Source: an uncultured Clostridia bacterium
GTDB taxonomy: Bacteria; Bacillota; Clostridia; TANB77; CAG-508
NCBI GenBank assembly: GCA_934120045.1
Contig: CAKOTF010000012.1
Coordinates: forward strand, 1 to 34,827
Length of the DNA stretch: 34,827 nucleotides
Direction of reading: 5' to 3'
Shown: positions 7,640-16,271 of the stretch, in pieces
How the letters are laid out: each line of letters begins with the position of its first letter
Numbering within the stretch: position 1 is the first letter of the stretch
Program-made: the position numbers and the translations under genes
Notes under the pieces: model-generated
The model's database searches: none
Seen by the model: the letters and a program-made list of their open reading frames with translations, nothing else
Told to the model about the DNA's origin: nothing

Positions 7640-9226
7640 CTACTTTTGAAGTGCCTTTGCCTTTAGTATATATTCTATATTTTCTACTGTATATGGACTC
7701 TTTTGGATATTATTATATCCACATATTATATTAACTCTTTTAATTATATCTTCTATATTATCTTCTTGGAAATTTTCCTTTTGTAAATTTATTCCAAATA
7801 ATTTATACATATCTTTTATTGTTAAATCTACTGGTTTTTCATCACTTATTCCTATATTATTTATTACTTCAAAATTTGTGTTTTTAATAAATTCTCTTAT
7901 TTCTTTGATTTTGTTTTGAATTTCTCCATCAGTAATATCGCTTTCTTTTTTTATTATGCTTTTGGCTAAAAATTCATAATTATAGCTTGCGAATTTTAAT
8001 ACATCTAATAATGATGATGTATTTGTTATTTCTTTTACTATTTTTTCTTTTAAGCTTGTACTATCTAATTTTAAATACAAAGATTTTAATTCTAATATGT
8101 TTTGATTTCTATTTAATATAGTTTCTTCAACATTTCCTTTAAAAATCTTTTTGTCTACTTTTTGATTGTTTTTTTCTATTTCAGATATTTTTTTCTTAAT
8201 TTCATTTTCTATTAATTCAGATTCTGGCTTTGTTTTTTTCTTATCTTTTGCTTGTTTTTCTAGCTTTTCTAACTCTTCTGATCTTATTTTTAAAATTTCA
8301 TCAACTAAATATTTTTGTTGTAAATATTTAAAATATTCATTTAAATTTCTGTTTAATTTTGCAAAATTTTCATCTAATTCTTTTTTGTCATTTTCTTCCA
8401 ATTTTTCAAAATCTTTTAATATTAAATCTTTATATAAATTTATATAATTATCTTTTTTGTAATCATTTATACTAAGTTCACTATTAAAAAATTTGTTTAT
8501 TATAATACTTCCATCAATATTTTCTAATCTTTCTTTTTCTTTTATTAATTCTGATTTTTGATTTTCTAAAGTATTTTCTGTAAAATTATATCTTTGCTCT
8601 AATTCGTCCTTTTTATCTTTAAAATATTTTTCTATTTTATTTTTATGTTTATCATATATTGTTCTTATATTTACATATATATGTGAAAGTAATTCTGGAC
8701 ATTTCCAATATATTGTTTCAAATGTTCTTTCTATATTAGTTGAATTACTACTATCCATACTTTTTAATAATTCTGCCATATATTCTTGGCAATATTCACT
8801 AATATCAAAATCTTTTGCTTCTATTTCTATTCCTATATTTTTATATTTTTTTATAAATTCTATAAGTTCTGAATTTAGTTCTGTTAAACTCTTTTTATAA
8901 TATCCATTCATATTATATTCTAACTTGTCTAACCCTAGTTTCTCATATGCAGATTCTGTATTAACAAGATTTATTTTTTTGTTTAATTCAGTTATTTTTT
9001 GTTCTAACACTTTTATCTCTGGATTTTCATTTACTTCTAAATATTTGTTATATCTTTTGCATATTTCCTTATAAATAGTGTCTTTTAAATTATCATACCC
9101 TTCTTTTACTTCACTTATTTTTGATATTAAATTTTTTAATTCTTTTATTTCATTTTTGGGTAATAATGCTATTATTTCTTTATCAACATCAATTTGTTTA
9201 TCCAAGTCTTCAACGATTTTATTCAT
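7640..9226 (-). CDS. Large coiled-coil cytoplasmic protein, unknown function
   Basis: This 528-aa protein is extremely Lys/Glu/Asn/Ile-rich. It has long heptad-like stretches (about 10-110 and 200-350, including a Lys/Glu-rich run near 310-340), no signal peptide, no membrane segment and no nucleotide-binding motif. Its C-terminal 130 residues look more globular (VNIICGYNNIQKSPYTVENI). The start codon overlaps the TGA of the preceding 45-aa gene (ATGA), which implies translational coupling. It ends 15 bp before the broken sipW-like gene. It sits a few genes after the McrB-like ATPase and DUF2357-like genes in the same operon, so it may be a structural or scaffold partner of that module (inference). 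I do not recognise a family. Confidence 0.82.
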   Translation of the reverse strand: MNKIVEDLDKQIDVDKEIIALLPKNEIKELKNLISKISEVKEGYDNLKDTIYKEICKRYNKYLEVNENPEIKVLEQKITELNKKINLVNTESAYEKLGLDKLEYNMNGYYKKSLTELNSELIEFIKKYKNIGIEIEAKDFDISEYCQEYMAELLKSMDSSNSTNIERTFETIYWKCPELLSHIYVNIRTIYDKHKNKIEKYFKDKKDELEQRYNFTENTLENQKSELIKEKERLENIDGSIIINKFFNSELSINDYKKDNYINLYKDLILKDFEKLEENDKKELDENFAKLNRNLNEYFKYLQQKYLVDEILKIRSEELEKLEKQAKDKKKTKPESELIENEIKKKISEIEKNNQKVDKKIFKGNVEETILNRNQNILELKSLYLKLDSTSLKEKIVKEITNTSSLLDVLKFASYNYEFLAKSIIKKESDITDGEIQNKIKEIREFIKNTNFEVINNIGISDEKPVDLTIKDMYKLFGINLQKENFQEDNIEDIIKRVNIICGYNNIQKSPYTVENIEYILKAKALQK

Positions 9227-9360
9227 GCTTTTTCTTCCTCCATCTTTTTGGCATTATTATACTCTGAGTCTAAATATTTTACAAAATTTTCGACTTTGCT
9301 ATAAATATATAATAATTCATCATCATTATATTTGCTTATCTTCGCGTCTTTCAATTCCAT
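9223..9360 (-). CDS. Small 45-aa acidic/basic helical protein
   Basis: A short frame starts at the ATG at 9360, preceded by GGAGGT with 7-nt spacing. It encodes a 45-aa protein that begins MELKDAKISKYNDDELLYIY and ends AKKMEEEKA. Its TGA (9225-9223) overlaps the ATG of the coiled-coil gene. It starts 14 bp after the stop of the SipW substrate gene. The strong RBS, tight packing and coupling argue that it is real. The sequence is predicted helical, with a possible amphipathic segment (YIYSKVENFVKYL), and could bind the coiled-coil protein. The function is unknown. Confidence 0.65.
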   Translation of the reverse strand: MELKDAKISKYNDDELLYIYSKVENFVKYLDSEYNNAKKMEEEKA

Positions 9361-9374
9361 CTTCATTACCTCCA

Positions 9375-9974
9375 TTATATTCTTTGCTTAAATAAGATTG
9401 ATGTTTTATATTTATACATTTTTCCTTGAAGATTTGTATGTATAATATTATTTTCTTCTTTATCATTCCATTTTAAATATAATTTTATTTTTTGATTTGT
9501 TTTTCCATCTAATAGACTAATCTTTTCTTGAAATATAGCTTTACCACCTGAATTTTCAAAAATAATATCTTCATTTGATGTTTCTATTATTTCACCATCA
9601 TCTATTGAATATCCATAAACTTCAATATCTTGAATAATATTTTCTATTCCTTGAATTTCTATATTTATGTCAAAATTCACTCCTACATTCTCATAATTTA
9701 TAATATATTCCATATAGCCTGTTGAAGCTGGTACTAATACATTTTCATTTATATTATCATTATCATTGTTTAATTGCATTGCTAATATATTTTCAAAACT
9801 TTCTTCTCCCATTATGTCTTGTTCGTTAACTTTTATTAACCATTGATTTAATGTAACATGTAAATTAGGATTAATATTTTCAGTATATTTAGCATATGTT
9901 GTATTTATTAAACAAATTGTAATAATTAATGATAATAAGAAAAATATTTGAATTATATTAATTTTCTTCATCAT
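9375..9974 (-). CDS. SipW-dependent-type exported protein
   Basis: A longer frame starts at 10025, but the ATG at 9974 (or 9971) is preferred: AAAAGGAAAATA precedes it and the product then begins MMKKINIIQ with a standard signal. The hydrophobic core (about 6-23) ends in NTTYAKYTENI, a SipW-type cleavage region. The mature part has the camelysin/TasA-like layout: an early W(L)IKVN strand, a conserved VLVPASTGYMEYIINYEN block and a late KLYLKWND strand. It resembles the 15597-16271 product in overall pattern. The start overlaps the 3' end of the signal peptidase gene (9958) by 17 bp, so the pair is co-translated and is probably an enzyme with its substrate. About 199 aa. Confidence 0.8.
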   Translation of the reverse strand: MMKKINIIQIFFLLSLIITICLINTTYAKYTENINPNLHVTLNQWLIKVNEQDIMGEESFENILAMQLNNDNDNINENVLVPASTGYMEYIINYENVGVNFDINIEIQGIENIIQDIEVYGYSIDDGEIIETSNEDIIFENSGGKAIFQEKISLLDGKTNQKIKLYLKWNDKEENNIIHTNLQGKMYKYKTSILFKQRI

Positions 9975-10722
9975 TATTTTCCTTTTCTTTTGATTCTTCT
10001 GAAACATTTTGGGTTTCATCATCATTTAACGATTCAGTCTCCTCATTAGGCAATTTTTCTTTATTTTCTTGTTCTTCTGTCTCATCTTCAATTTTGCCAT
10101 CATCATTTTCAACATCTTCATTTATTTTTTCTTTATCTTCTTTTGCTTCTTTATCTTCTTTTGCTTCTTCAATTTTATATATTTCTTCCAAATCATCTGC
10201 TTTTCTCTTTATTACATTGAAAAATATCCATATTGTTAGTGGAACAATTATAAAAAAGTAGAATATATATTTATTATTTATAAATTTTGTTAGCCATGTT
10301 AAAATATTAAGTTTTACTATTACTTTACCAATAACTTGACTTCCATCAATTTCTGGATCTGCTACATTATTTGCAATACCTTTTGTACGGATTGTTATTT
10401 TACTATTTTCTGTATTTACTGCAACTATTTGGTGAGTTATTGTTTTTCCTTTTACATCACCTGTTAGCCCATTGTATGTTATATTGTCTCCTGGTTTCAA
10501 ATTATTTATGTCACATTCTTTTACTAATATAACATCTCCAACCAAATAGTTGGGCACCATACTTCCTGTTTCTATTCTAAAAATTCTATATCCTAGTACT
10601 GATTTTTCATTATTACTAACTCTTTGTGTTACTATAATAATAGAAATTCCAACAACTACTATCGTAAGGAGTGTTTCTAATATTTTGAGACAAGCTTTAA
10701 AAATTTTCAAAAATTTTTTCAT
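9958..10722 (-). CDS. sipW-like: SipW-type signal peptidase I with an acidic C-terminal tail
   Basis: This 254-aa S26B-type signal peptidase has an N-terminal transmembrane helix (about 15-31), the catalytic motif ETGSMVPNY (Ser54), a general-base His97 in ITHQIV and a probable Asp122 in ANNVADPEID. A second membrane helix lies at about 154-170. His in place of Lys places it with SipW and ER/archaeal-type enzymes. Residues from about 177 to 254 form a highly acidic Glu/Asp/Lys tail (EDKEAKEDKEK and similar), unusual for the family and predicted to be cytoplasmic and disordered. The start overlaps the stop of the DUF2357-like gene (TAATG), and the downstream substrate gene overlaps its end. 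It appears catalytically complete. Confidence 0.88.
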   Translation of the reverse strand: MKKFLKIFKACLKILETLLTIVVVGISIIIVTQRVSNNEKSVLGYRIFRIETGSMVPNYLVGDVILVKECDINNLKPGDNITYNGLTGDVKGKTITHQIVAVNTENSKITIRTKGIANNVADPEIDGSQVIGKVIVKLNILTWLTKFINNKYIFYFFIIVPLTIWIFFNVIKRKADDLEEIYKIEEAKEDKEAKEDKEKINEDVENDDGKIEDETEEQENKEKLPNEETESLNDDETQNVSEESKEKENNDEEN

Positions 10723-11843
10723 TATTTTAACCTCAATTCTTTAACTCTTGTTAAATAATCATTTATCTCCTGTTTATATTTTTCCTGTAATGGCTTTAAT
10801 GAAAAACCATCTCTTTTTTTTATAACAGCATATTTCTCTGCAATTAATTTATTTAATTGTTTCTCTGCCATCTCTGGATTTAGCATAATAATTTTTTCGA
10901 CTAAATTATTTGTTAAATCATCAATTTCTTTCTTAGAATCTTCCGCTCTATTTGACATTCTCACTTGGTTTTGCTCTAATAAATTACTCATTACCAAATA
11001 ATCTAAATAAAATGTTTCATTAATAAGTTTTTTTACTGTTCCTGTTTCTTCATGCTCTTTTTTAGATAATTGTGATTTATTTTTCATTTCCATTCTATCA
11101 CTTAAATAGTTCCAAAGCTTTACTGCATATTGAAAATTTGGATTTTTTAATAATACATTTGTCATTTTTAAAGGTGCTTTTACCAATGTTACTCTTTTAT
11201 CATTCAAGTAATTATATAATTCTGTTGATTTTAACATTTTGATTTTATACTTTATATCTGTTATTTTACTCATTGAGTTTTCATCTTTTTGTGCTTTTGT
11301 GTCTAATGATGAATAATATTCAAAATTAACTTTTACTTTTTCTTTTCTTATTGTTGTATGTGCCTCATATGAAGATTTAGTATAATTTTTAGCATTATAA
11401 TCTTGTTCATTCATTTGTTTAGTTCTAATAAATATAAAGTCTTCCATCAATTTTATTAATGTATATAAAAATCTATTTTCATATGTTATTATTGTTTCCT
11501 CTTTGTACGTATTTAATAATTTTGATGGTGTAACTTCTCCTGTTTTTTCATCGAATTTATCAACAAAATCAACATGTTTTGTTAAATGTTTTACACTGTC
11601 TACTGAAACTTTTTTTATTAATTCCATTTTTATTACTTCTTCTTCTGAAATTAACTGTTTCTTCGGATCTTTCATTGCCTTTTCTAAATATGGGATTGTA
11701 CTTTGCATTTCATAAATCCATTCATCATTTAGAACAATTTGTCCTCTTTTAAATTCGACTAACATTTCTCCTTCTAATTTATTAAAAAATTCTTCATCCC
11801 TTGCATTATTGGGATCAACTAATTTAACTACATCTAAATCCAT
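10722..11843 (-). CDS. DUF2357-like protein, partner of the McrB-like ATPase, no nuclease domain visible
   Basis: This 373-aa protein has the features of DUF2357 proteins: a conserved TYENRFLYTLIKLMEDFI helix (about 120-137) and a later block LVKAPLKMTNVLLKNPNFQY with KLWNYL. DUF2357 proteins are McrC-like partners of McrB-type AAA+ ATPases and often carry a PD-(D/E)XK nuclease C-terminally. Here the C-terminal part is helical and Lys/Glu-rich, and I see no D...ExK signature. It lies 25 bp downstream of the McrB-like gene with RBS GGAG, and its stop overlaps the next start, so it is clearly co-expressed. Assignment to DUF2357 is from remembered motif patterns and needs a profile search. Confidence 0.68.
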   Translation of the reverse strand: MDLDVVKLVDPNNARDEEFFNKLEGEMLVEFKRGQIVLNDEWIYEMQSTIPYLEKAMKDPKKQLISEEEVIKMELIKKVSVDSVKHLTKHVDFVDKFDEKTGEVTPSKLLNTYKEETIITYENRFLYTLIKLMEDFIFIRTKQMNEQDYNAKNYTKSSYEAHTTIRKEKVKVNFEYYSSLDTKAQKDENSMSKITDIKYKIKMLKSTELYNYLNDKRVTLVKAPLKMTNVLLKNPNFQYAVKLWNYLSDRMEMKNKSQLSKKEHEETGTVKKLINETFYLDYLVMSNLLEQNQVRMSNRAEDSKKEIDDLTNNLVEKIIMLNPEMAEKQLNKLIAEKYAVIKKRDGFSLKPLQEKYKQEINDYLTRVKELRLK

Positions 11844-11868
11844 ACTATATCTCCATTATTAATTATTA

Positions 11869-13413
11869 CTATCCCATTTTCTTTAATCTTAATAGGAATT
11901 CTGTACATTCTGGCATTTTTCCTTTTCCAAAAAGTGAATCAAGGAATTCTATATATCCATCTATTTCATCTCTTATCAATGCTAAGTTTAAAGCTTCAAA
12001 TTTTCTTAAAACTTTTTTTGCCATAAAATAATCAACACCTGCTGTTTCATCACCACCACATGCAACATATACTGGTACAAATGATCTCATGTGTTTTACG
12101 ATACGGTTACCAAATGCTACTCTAAAGTGTTTTATTGTATAATTATCCATTTTCTCTATTTTTTCATTTGTTTCTTCTGACATTGCACAATCTTTCTTTG
12201 CTGACTCAAATAGTCCATTTAAATATGAATAATTTACATCTAATGCATCAACTTCATCATAATCAAATGGTGTTCCTTTTTCATTTAAGTCTATTGGCAT
12301 TGCTCTATCATATACTTTATCTGTAACCATAAATGTTGAGTCATCATTATTGATTGTTCCTATATACCAACAGTTTGGTGGTACATGTAATTTTCCGTTT
12401 ATTAACTTTTTAGGGTCTGTTGGCCAAACACTTTGAACAATTTCTATTAACCATTCATCTGTGTTATGCATTTCCAAAATTGAAAGCATTTCTGCAAAAT
12501 AATATTCAACACGGGCCAAGTTCATTTCGTCTAATATTACTGTATATATCTCATCTGTATATCCTGCTGTATATAAATAACTTAAAAAATCTGTTTCATT
12601 AAACTTTTTAGTAAATTCGTTTAAATATCCAAATATATCTGTTCTATCTCTCCAAGAGGGTTGTACTGATGCAACACAACATGGATGTTTTACAAACTTT
12701 CCCCATGCTAATGATATAGAGGTTTTTCCAGTTCCTGATATACCTTGTAATATTACTAATTTTGTTGAAGCTATTGCTGAAACAAATAATCTTATCATAT
12801 TTTCACTATAATATAAATGTAATTTAGATGCTGCAAAATTTCTAAATCTATAGCAAAATTCTTTTAAATCAAATGTATTTTTATAGTCTTTTTGCTTATA
12901 TTTTGCATATTCTATATCTACCATTGTTAATTTAGAGAATCTACTATCTGTAGGTGATACTTGTTTTTCTTCTTCTTTATTTTCTGTTTCATTTTTTTCA
13001 CTAGCTCCTGCATTTGAGAAATTCTTAGAATCGATTCCTAATTCTGGATTTTGCATAGACAATATCTTCATTTTTTCATCTACTAGTGTTTCTACTTCAT
13101 TATTTAATCTATTTATTTCACCTAATAATTCTTCTTGATTAGCTGCTTTTTTTCTTATAATTCCTAATTTTTTTATAAGAATTGCTAACATAACAATAAT
13201 TGCTATTATTACAATTGCTAATGCTAATATAGCCAAACCTGTTAACATCCATTCTGCAATTCCAAAATCTGAACTATATTGCTGAATAAGTTGAAAATAT
13301 TCAGGAAAATTAAATACATTTTTTATACAATTAAATATCGCAATAAATATATCTTTAAAACCTGAAAAAAATTGATCTAAAAATTCAAATAAAAATCTTC
13401 CGTATGTATTCAT
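11869..13413 (-). CDS. Membrane-anchored McrB-like AAA+ ATPase
   Basis: In this 514-aa protein, residues 1-54 are amphipathic and hydrophobic, 56-80 form a clear transmembrane helix, and 85-120 are coiled-coil-like. After an acidic linker, an AAA+ domain follows with Walker A GISGTGKTS (224-232), Walker B VILDEMNLARVEYYFAEML (292-310), a xNxxD segment GTINNDDST (352-360, equivalent to the McrB MNxxD motif) and an Arg-finger candidate in VYDRA (Arg370). McrB relatives in type IV restriction are soluble; membrane anchoring is unusual. The next gene is DUF2357-like, the usual McrC-type partner position. Together with the SipW genes around it, this suggests an envelope-associated remodelling machine (inference). 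RBS AGAAGGAG. Confidence 0.85.
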   Translation of the reverse strand: MNTYGRFLFEFLDQFFSGFKDIFIAIFNCIKNVFNFPEYFQLIQQYSSDFGIAEWMLTGLAILALAIVIIAIIVMLAILIKKLGIIRKKAANQEELLGEINRLNNEVETLVDEKMKILSMQNPELGIDSKNFSNAGASEKNETENKEEEKQVSPTDSRFSKLTMVDIEYAKYKQKDYKNTFDLKEFCYRFRNFAASKLHLYYSENMIRLFVSAIASTKLVILQGISGTGKTSISLAWGKFVKHPCCVASVQPSWRDRTDIFGYLNEFTKKFNETDFLSYLYTAGYTDEIYTVILDEMNLARVEYYFAEMLSILEMHNTDEWLIEIVQSVWPTDPKKLINGKLHVPPNCWYIGTINNDDSTFMVTDKVYDRAMPIDLNEKGTPFDYDEVDALDVNYSYLNGLFESAKKDCAMSEETNEKIEKMDNYTIKHFRVAFGNRIVKHMRSFVPVYVACGGDETAGVDYFMAKKVLRKFEALNLALIRDEIDGYIEFLDSLFGKGKMPECTEFLLRLKKMG

Positions 13414-13424
13414 TTTTTCTCCTT

Positions 13425-14450
13425 CTACTTTTCTATAATATTTTTGTATATTTTCTTTTTCCTTGAAATCTCATTATATTGTCTTATTTCTTTTGGCAAT
13501 ATAACTATATTAAATATTTTTAAATTTTCAAGTTTTTCTATGTCTTTAAATGTATTGTCAAGTGTTATGCAAAATTTATATCCTTGTCCTATTAATTCAT
13601 TTATCTTTTTATTATATGTTACATATTCTTCATAAGTTATATTAAGATTAATTTTTTCTTTCAATGCTTGATTATCTATTAAATTCAATGTACTTTCAAG
13701 TTTTTTTTCTTTTTTAAATAATGAACATTCAAATCTACTTATATATACATCATCAAAATTTCCACTTAATATATCTTTTAGTGATATTATACTTAATAAA
13801 ATATATTCAATTTTTATCTTATCTTCTACTACTATTTTACTAGAAAATGCCTTATCTTTTGCTCTTTCACTATAATTTTCACTTACTTTTATATTATTTA
13901 ATAATGTAACATAATATATATTTTCTTTGGCATTTTGCATTTCCAAATAAAATCTATCATCTTCAAATTTTTCTAAATATATTTCTTTTGCCAACATATC
14001 ATCAACTATTTGCTTATATAATTTGTCTTCAAAATCATCTTTTGTTTTTATTTTAAATTTTTCATTTCTTAATATTGTAAGATTTTTTACAACTTCTTTT
14101 ATGCTATTTATTGTTTTAAAATTATCTACTTTTCTTACATTGTCAAAAAATAATATATATTCAAATACTTTTTCTGCATTTTCAATAATTCTTTCATCTG
14201 CTTTTATTTCTTCTTTTTGTAATTTTCTTTCTAGTATTTCTTTTTTGTATTCTAGTTCATTTAATATTCTTTTAAAAAATGCTCGTGACACAACTTCTGA
14301 ATGTGTTATATTATAATATCTTGCATTTATATATGTTTTTATATATTCATCTATTACAATATTATCATAATATTTTTCAAAAATAATTTTCATATATTTT
14401 CGCAGATTTTTCTTAGTGAATTCAATATATTCATCCATCAAATTATTCAT
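13425..14450 (-). CDS. Hypothetical cytoplasmic protein preceding the McrB-like ATPase
   Basis: This 341-aa protein is rich in Lys, Glu, Ile and Asn, without a signal peptide, membrane segment or recognisable catalytic motif. The N-terminal half is largely helical (long charged helices from about 60 to 130). The C-terminal third has alternating strands and helices (GYKFCITLDNTF, KIFNIVILPKEI), a Rossmann-like rhythm that might indicate a small alpha/beta domain. It ends 11 bp before the ATPase gene. It therefore likely acts with the ATPase and the DUF2357-like protein, perhaps as an adaptor. No family was recognised. The RBS is weak (AAAGGCGAG). Confidence 0.78.
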   Translation of the reverse strand: MNNLMDEYIEFTKKNLRKYMKIIFEKYYDNIVIDEYIKTYINARYYNITHSEVVSRAFFKRILNELEYKKEILERKLQKEEIKADERIIENAEKVFEYILFFDNVRKVDNFKTINSIKEVVKNLTILRNEKFKIKTKDDFEDKLYKQIVDDMLAKEIYLEKFEDDRFYLEMQNAKENIYYVTLLNNIKVSENYSERAKDKAFSSKIVVEDKIKIEYILLSIISLKDILSGNFDDVYISRFECSLFKKEKKLESTLNLIDNQALKEKINLNITYEEYVTYNKKINELIGQGYKFCITLDNTFKDIEKLENLKIFNIVILPKEIRQYNEISRKKKIYKNIIEK

Positions 14451-14489
14451 TTATTCTCGCCTTTCTTGTATTTTACATAAATGCTAGAT

Positions 14490-15101
14490 TTATTTATATT
14501 CTTCTAATTTTTGAGTTGCATTTATACTTATTTTTACTTTTTCTACTAAATCTGAATATTCTTCTTTACTGTATTCTGTAGGAAATTTAACCTCTAATTT
14601 ATAATAATCTGTTTGATTTTTTTGGTACCCTAATGTGAATTTTTTTTGGGCTTGACTTTTTCCAAATGTAATTTGTTTAACATACTCAACATATGAATTT
14701 CCGTTAAATGACTTTCCTTCAGAATTTAATTTTTGTTCTTTATAACACTCATTCCATGTATTTGTATCATCCATTTTTTTCAAACTATATTCAAGTGGCA
14801 TATTTGTTGTAGCTTCTATTATTATGTTATACTCAAGCACTGTTTCTGTTCTTTTATTATCTTTAAAGTTTGCAACAGAAATTAAATATTCATATGGATT
14901 TTCAGATGGTGAGATGTCTGATAGTAATAAATTTTCTTCTCTTTCATATTGATCGTCTATTATCCAAAATGCAATATCAACTTGTCTTTTTAAATTAACA
15001 TTTCTTACATATCTAGCTAATGTGTTTATTAAACCTGTACTAAATATGATAATTATTAAAATTAGTATTAATATTATTATTGTTTTTCTTCTTTTGGACA
15101 T
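14490..15101 (-). CDS. SipW-dependent-type exported protein
   Basis: This 203-aa protein has a basic start, a very hydrophobic helix (7-26) and TLARYVRNVN, close to the SipW-type A-R-Y/F pattern. The mature part begins with a strand (VDIAFWIIDD) and contains a DISPSENPYEYLISVANF block typical of TasA/camelysin-like folds. Later strands (LGYQKNQTDYYKLEVKFP, VKISINATQ) complete a beta-sandwich-like pattern. The ATG at 15101 has an AGGAG RBS and lies inside the end of the signal peptidase gene 15077-15613, so enzyme and substrate are coupled. Likely an anchored or secreted surface subunit. Confidence 0.78.
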   Translation of the reverse strand: MSKRRKTIIILILILIIIIFSTGLINTLARYVRNVNLKRQVDIAFWIIDDQYEREENLLLSDISPSENPYEYLISVANFKDNKRTETVLEYNIIIEATTNMPLEYSLKKMDDTNTWNECYKEQKLNSEGKSFNGNSYVEYVKQITFGKSQAQKKFTLGYQKNQTDYYKLEVKFPTEYSKEEYSDLVEKVKISINATQKLEEYK

Positions 15102-15613
15102 TTTTTACTCCTATCTTCTTGATAAAAAATTAATATTGCTAATAAAGTCATAGTAATTGTTAATGGTATAAATACTCTTTTATCTGCAAATACTTTTTTC
15201 CATACTTCAACATTTTTCGCAATAAAAACAACTTTTCCTAACACTTCATCTTCTGATATTGGTTTATCAACAGAATTATTATTATCACCCTTAGTTATTA
15301 TTGTATTTTCTTCCTTTTTTATTACTCTATGTGTTACAAATACATTTTGATCTTTATATGTAATAATATCATTTTCATTAAAATCTTTTCCAATTTTTAC
15401 TATCACTATATCTCCAATTAATATAGTTTTTTCCATACTAGCTGTCTCTGTTTTAAATAAAGTATATCCAAATATATTTACATATTCTTTATGAAAAATA
15501 TTTATTTGTGTAAATCCATACACTGAAAAGATTGCTATTATTATTAATATTATTATTATAAAATTCACAAATACATTTAGCATTTTATTAAATATATTAT
15601 GAAATATTTTCAT
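15077..15613 (-). CDS. sipW-like: SipW-type signal peptidase I, catalytically complete
   Basis: A longer frame opens at 15637, but the ATG at 15613 has a perfect AGGAGGAACAA in front of it, giving 178 aa. It has an N-terminal membrane helix (about 15-33), catalytic Ser59 in TASMEKTILIGD, His95 in VTHRVIKK, and TKGDNNNSVD providing the Asp (Asp116). A C-terminal membrane helix (about 148-164) follows, then a Lys-rich tail. This matches the normal SipW length. The start overlaps the end of the 15597 substrate gene by 17 bp, and its own end overlaps the start of the 14490 substrate gene. It is thus flanked by two likely substrates. Confidence 0.88.
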   Translation of the reverse strand: MKIFHNIFNKMLNVFVNFIIIILIIIAIFSVYGFTQINIFHKEYVNIFGYTLFKTETASMEKTILIGDIVIVKIGKDFNENDIITYKDQNVFVTHRVIKKEENTIITKGDNNNSVDKPISEDEVLGKVVFIAKNVEVWKKVFADKRVFIPLTITMTLLAILIFYQEDRSKKCPKEEKQ

Positions 15614-16271
15614 TTGTTCCTCCTGTATATTGTTCAAATGTCATTGTTACTGGAATTTCTATATTGGCATTTGAATTTGTGCCAATTTGTGTATCTTTTT
15701 CATTTTGTTCTTCATCATTTATCCAATTAAAATAAATTTTTAATGATTTTTTCCATCCTTCATTTATAAGTTTTAATGGAAATATACATTGATATACATT
15801 ATCTTTATTACTATGTAATTTTTCATATTCCTTTAAATATGAATACTGTTCTAATGTAGTATCCAAAACCTCTCCAGTGTCTTTTACATATGATTCTTCA
15901 ATCCCTTGCAAATTTATATTTATATTTTTATTATTAACAGATACAACTGTTGCTACCACACATTGATATTTTATAGATACATCTGTATCTGATGGATCTA
16001 GTATTATTTCAAAATACATTCTTTTTCCAGGAGCAATTTTTCCATCTATAACCTGTTTATCTGTTCCTTCTTTTACTGGTGCATCTTTTATATATTCATC
16101 TGTTAATGTTATTTCTTGAGAAGCACTACCGTTTATTTTTATGTTAAATCTTCCTATTTGTTGCTCTATTTCATTTTCAATTTTTGTATTATATAATGCA
16201 TACATACTATTTATTTGATAAAATGATATAATTAGCATTATTAATAATGCTATTGAAACTATTTTTTTCAT
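15597..16271 (-). CDS. SipW-dependent-type exported protein (TasA/camelysin-like)
   Basis: This 224-aa protein begins MKKIVSIALLIMLIISFYQI and continues NSMYALYNTK, a short signal with a SipW-type YALY cleavage region. The mature protein carries the family pattern: an FNIKINGSAS strand, then a DGKIAPGKRMYFEIILDPSD block (the conserved 'PGxxxxFxIxxDxS' element) and a late SLKIYFNWIND strand, ending in VTMTFEQYTGG. It sits directly after one SipW-like gene (16272, adjacent stop/start) and overlaps the next (15613), so it is embedded between two peptidase genes. RBS AAAGGA. Likely surface or fibre subunit. Confidence 0.85.
   Translation of the reverse strand: MKKIVSIALLIMLIISFYQINSMYALYNTKIENEIEQQIGRFNIKINGSASQEITLTDEYIKDAPVKEGTDKQVIDGKIAPGKRMYFEIILDPSDTDVSIKYQCVVATVVSVNNKNININLQGIEESYVKDTGEVLDTTLEQYSYLKEYEKLHSNKDNVYQCIFPLKLINEGWKKSLKIYFNWINDEEQNEKDTQIGTNSNANIEIPVTMTFEQYTGGTNENIS

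Noticed and set aside
9975..10025. Upstream extension of the 9375 gene to an ATG at 10025
   Set aside because: It would add a basic 17-residue leader antithetical to a clean signal peptide and overlap the signal peptidase gene by 68 bp; the ATG at 9974 has an RBS.
10722..13413. Calling the McrB-like/DUF2357-like pair a type IV restriction system outright
   Set aside because: The ATPase is membrane-anchored, no nuclease domain is visible, and the genes are embedded among signal peptidases and exported proteins, so a restriction role is unproven.
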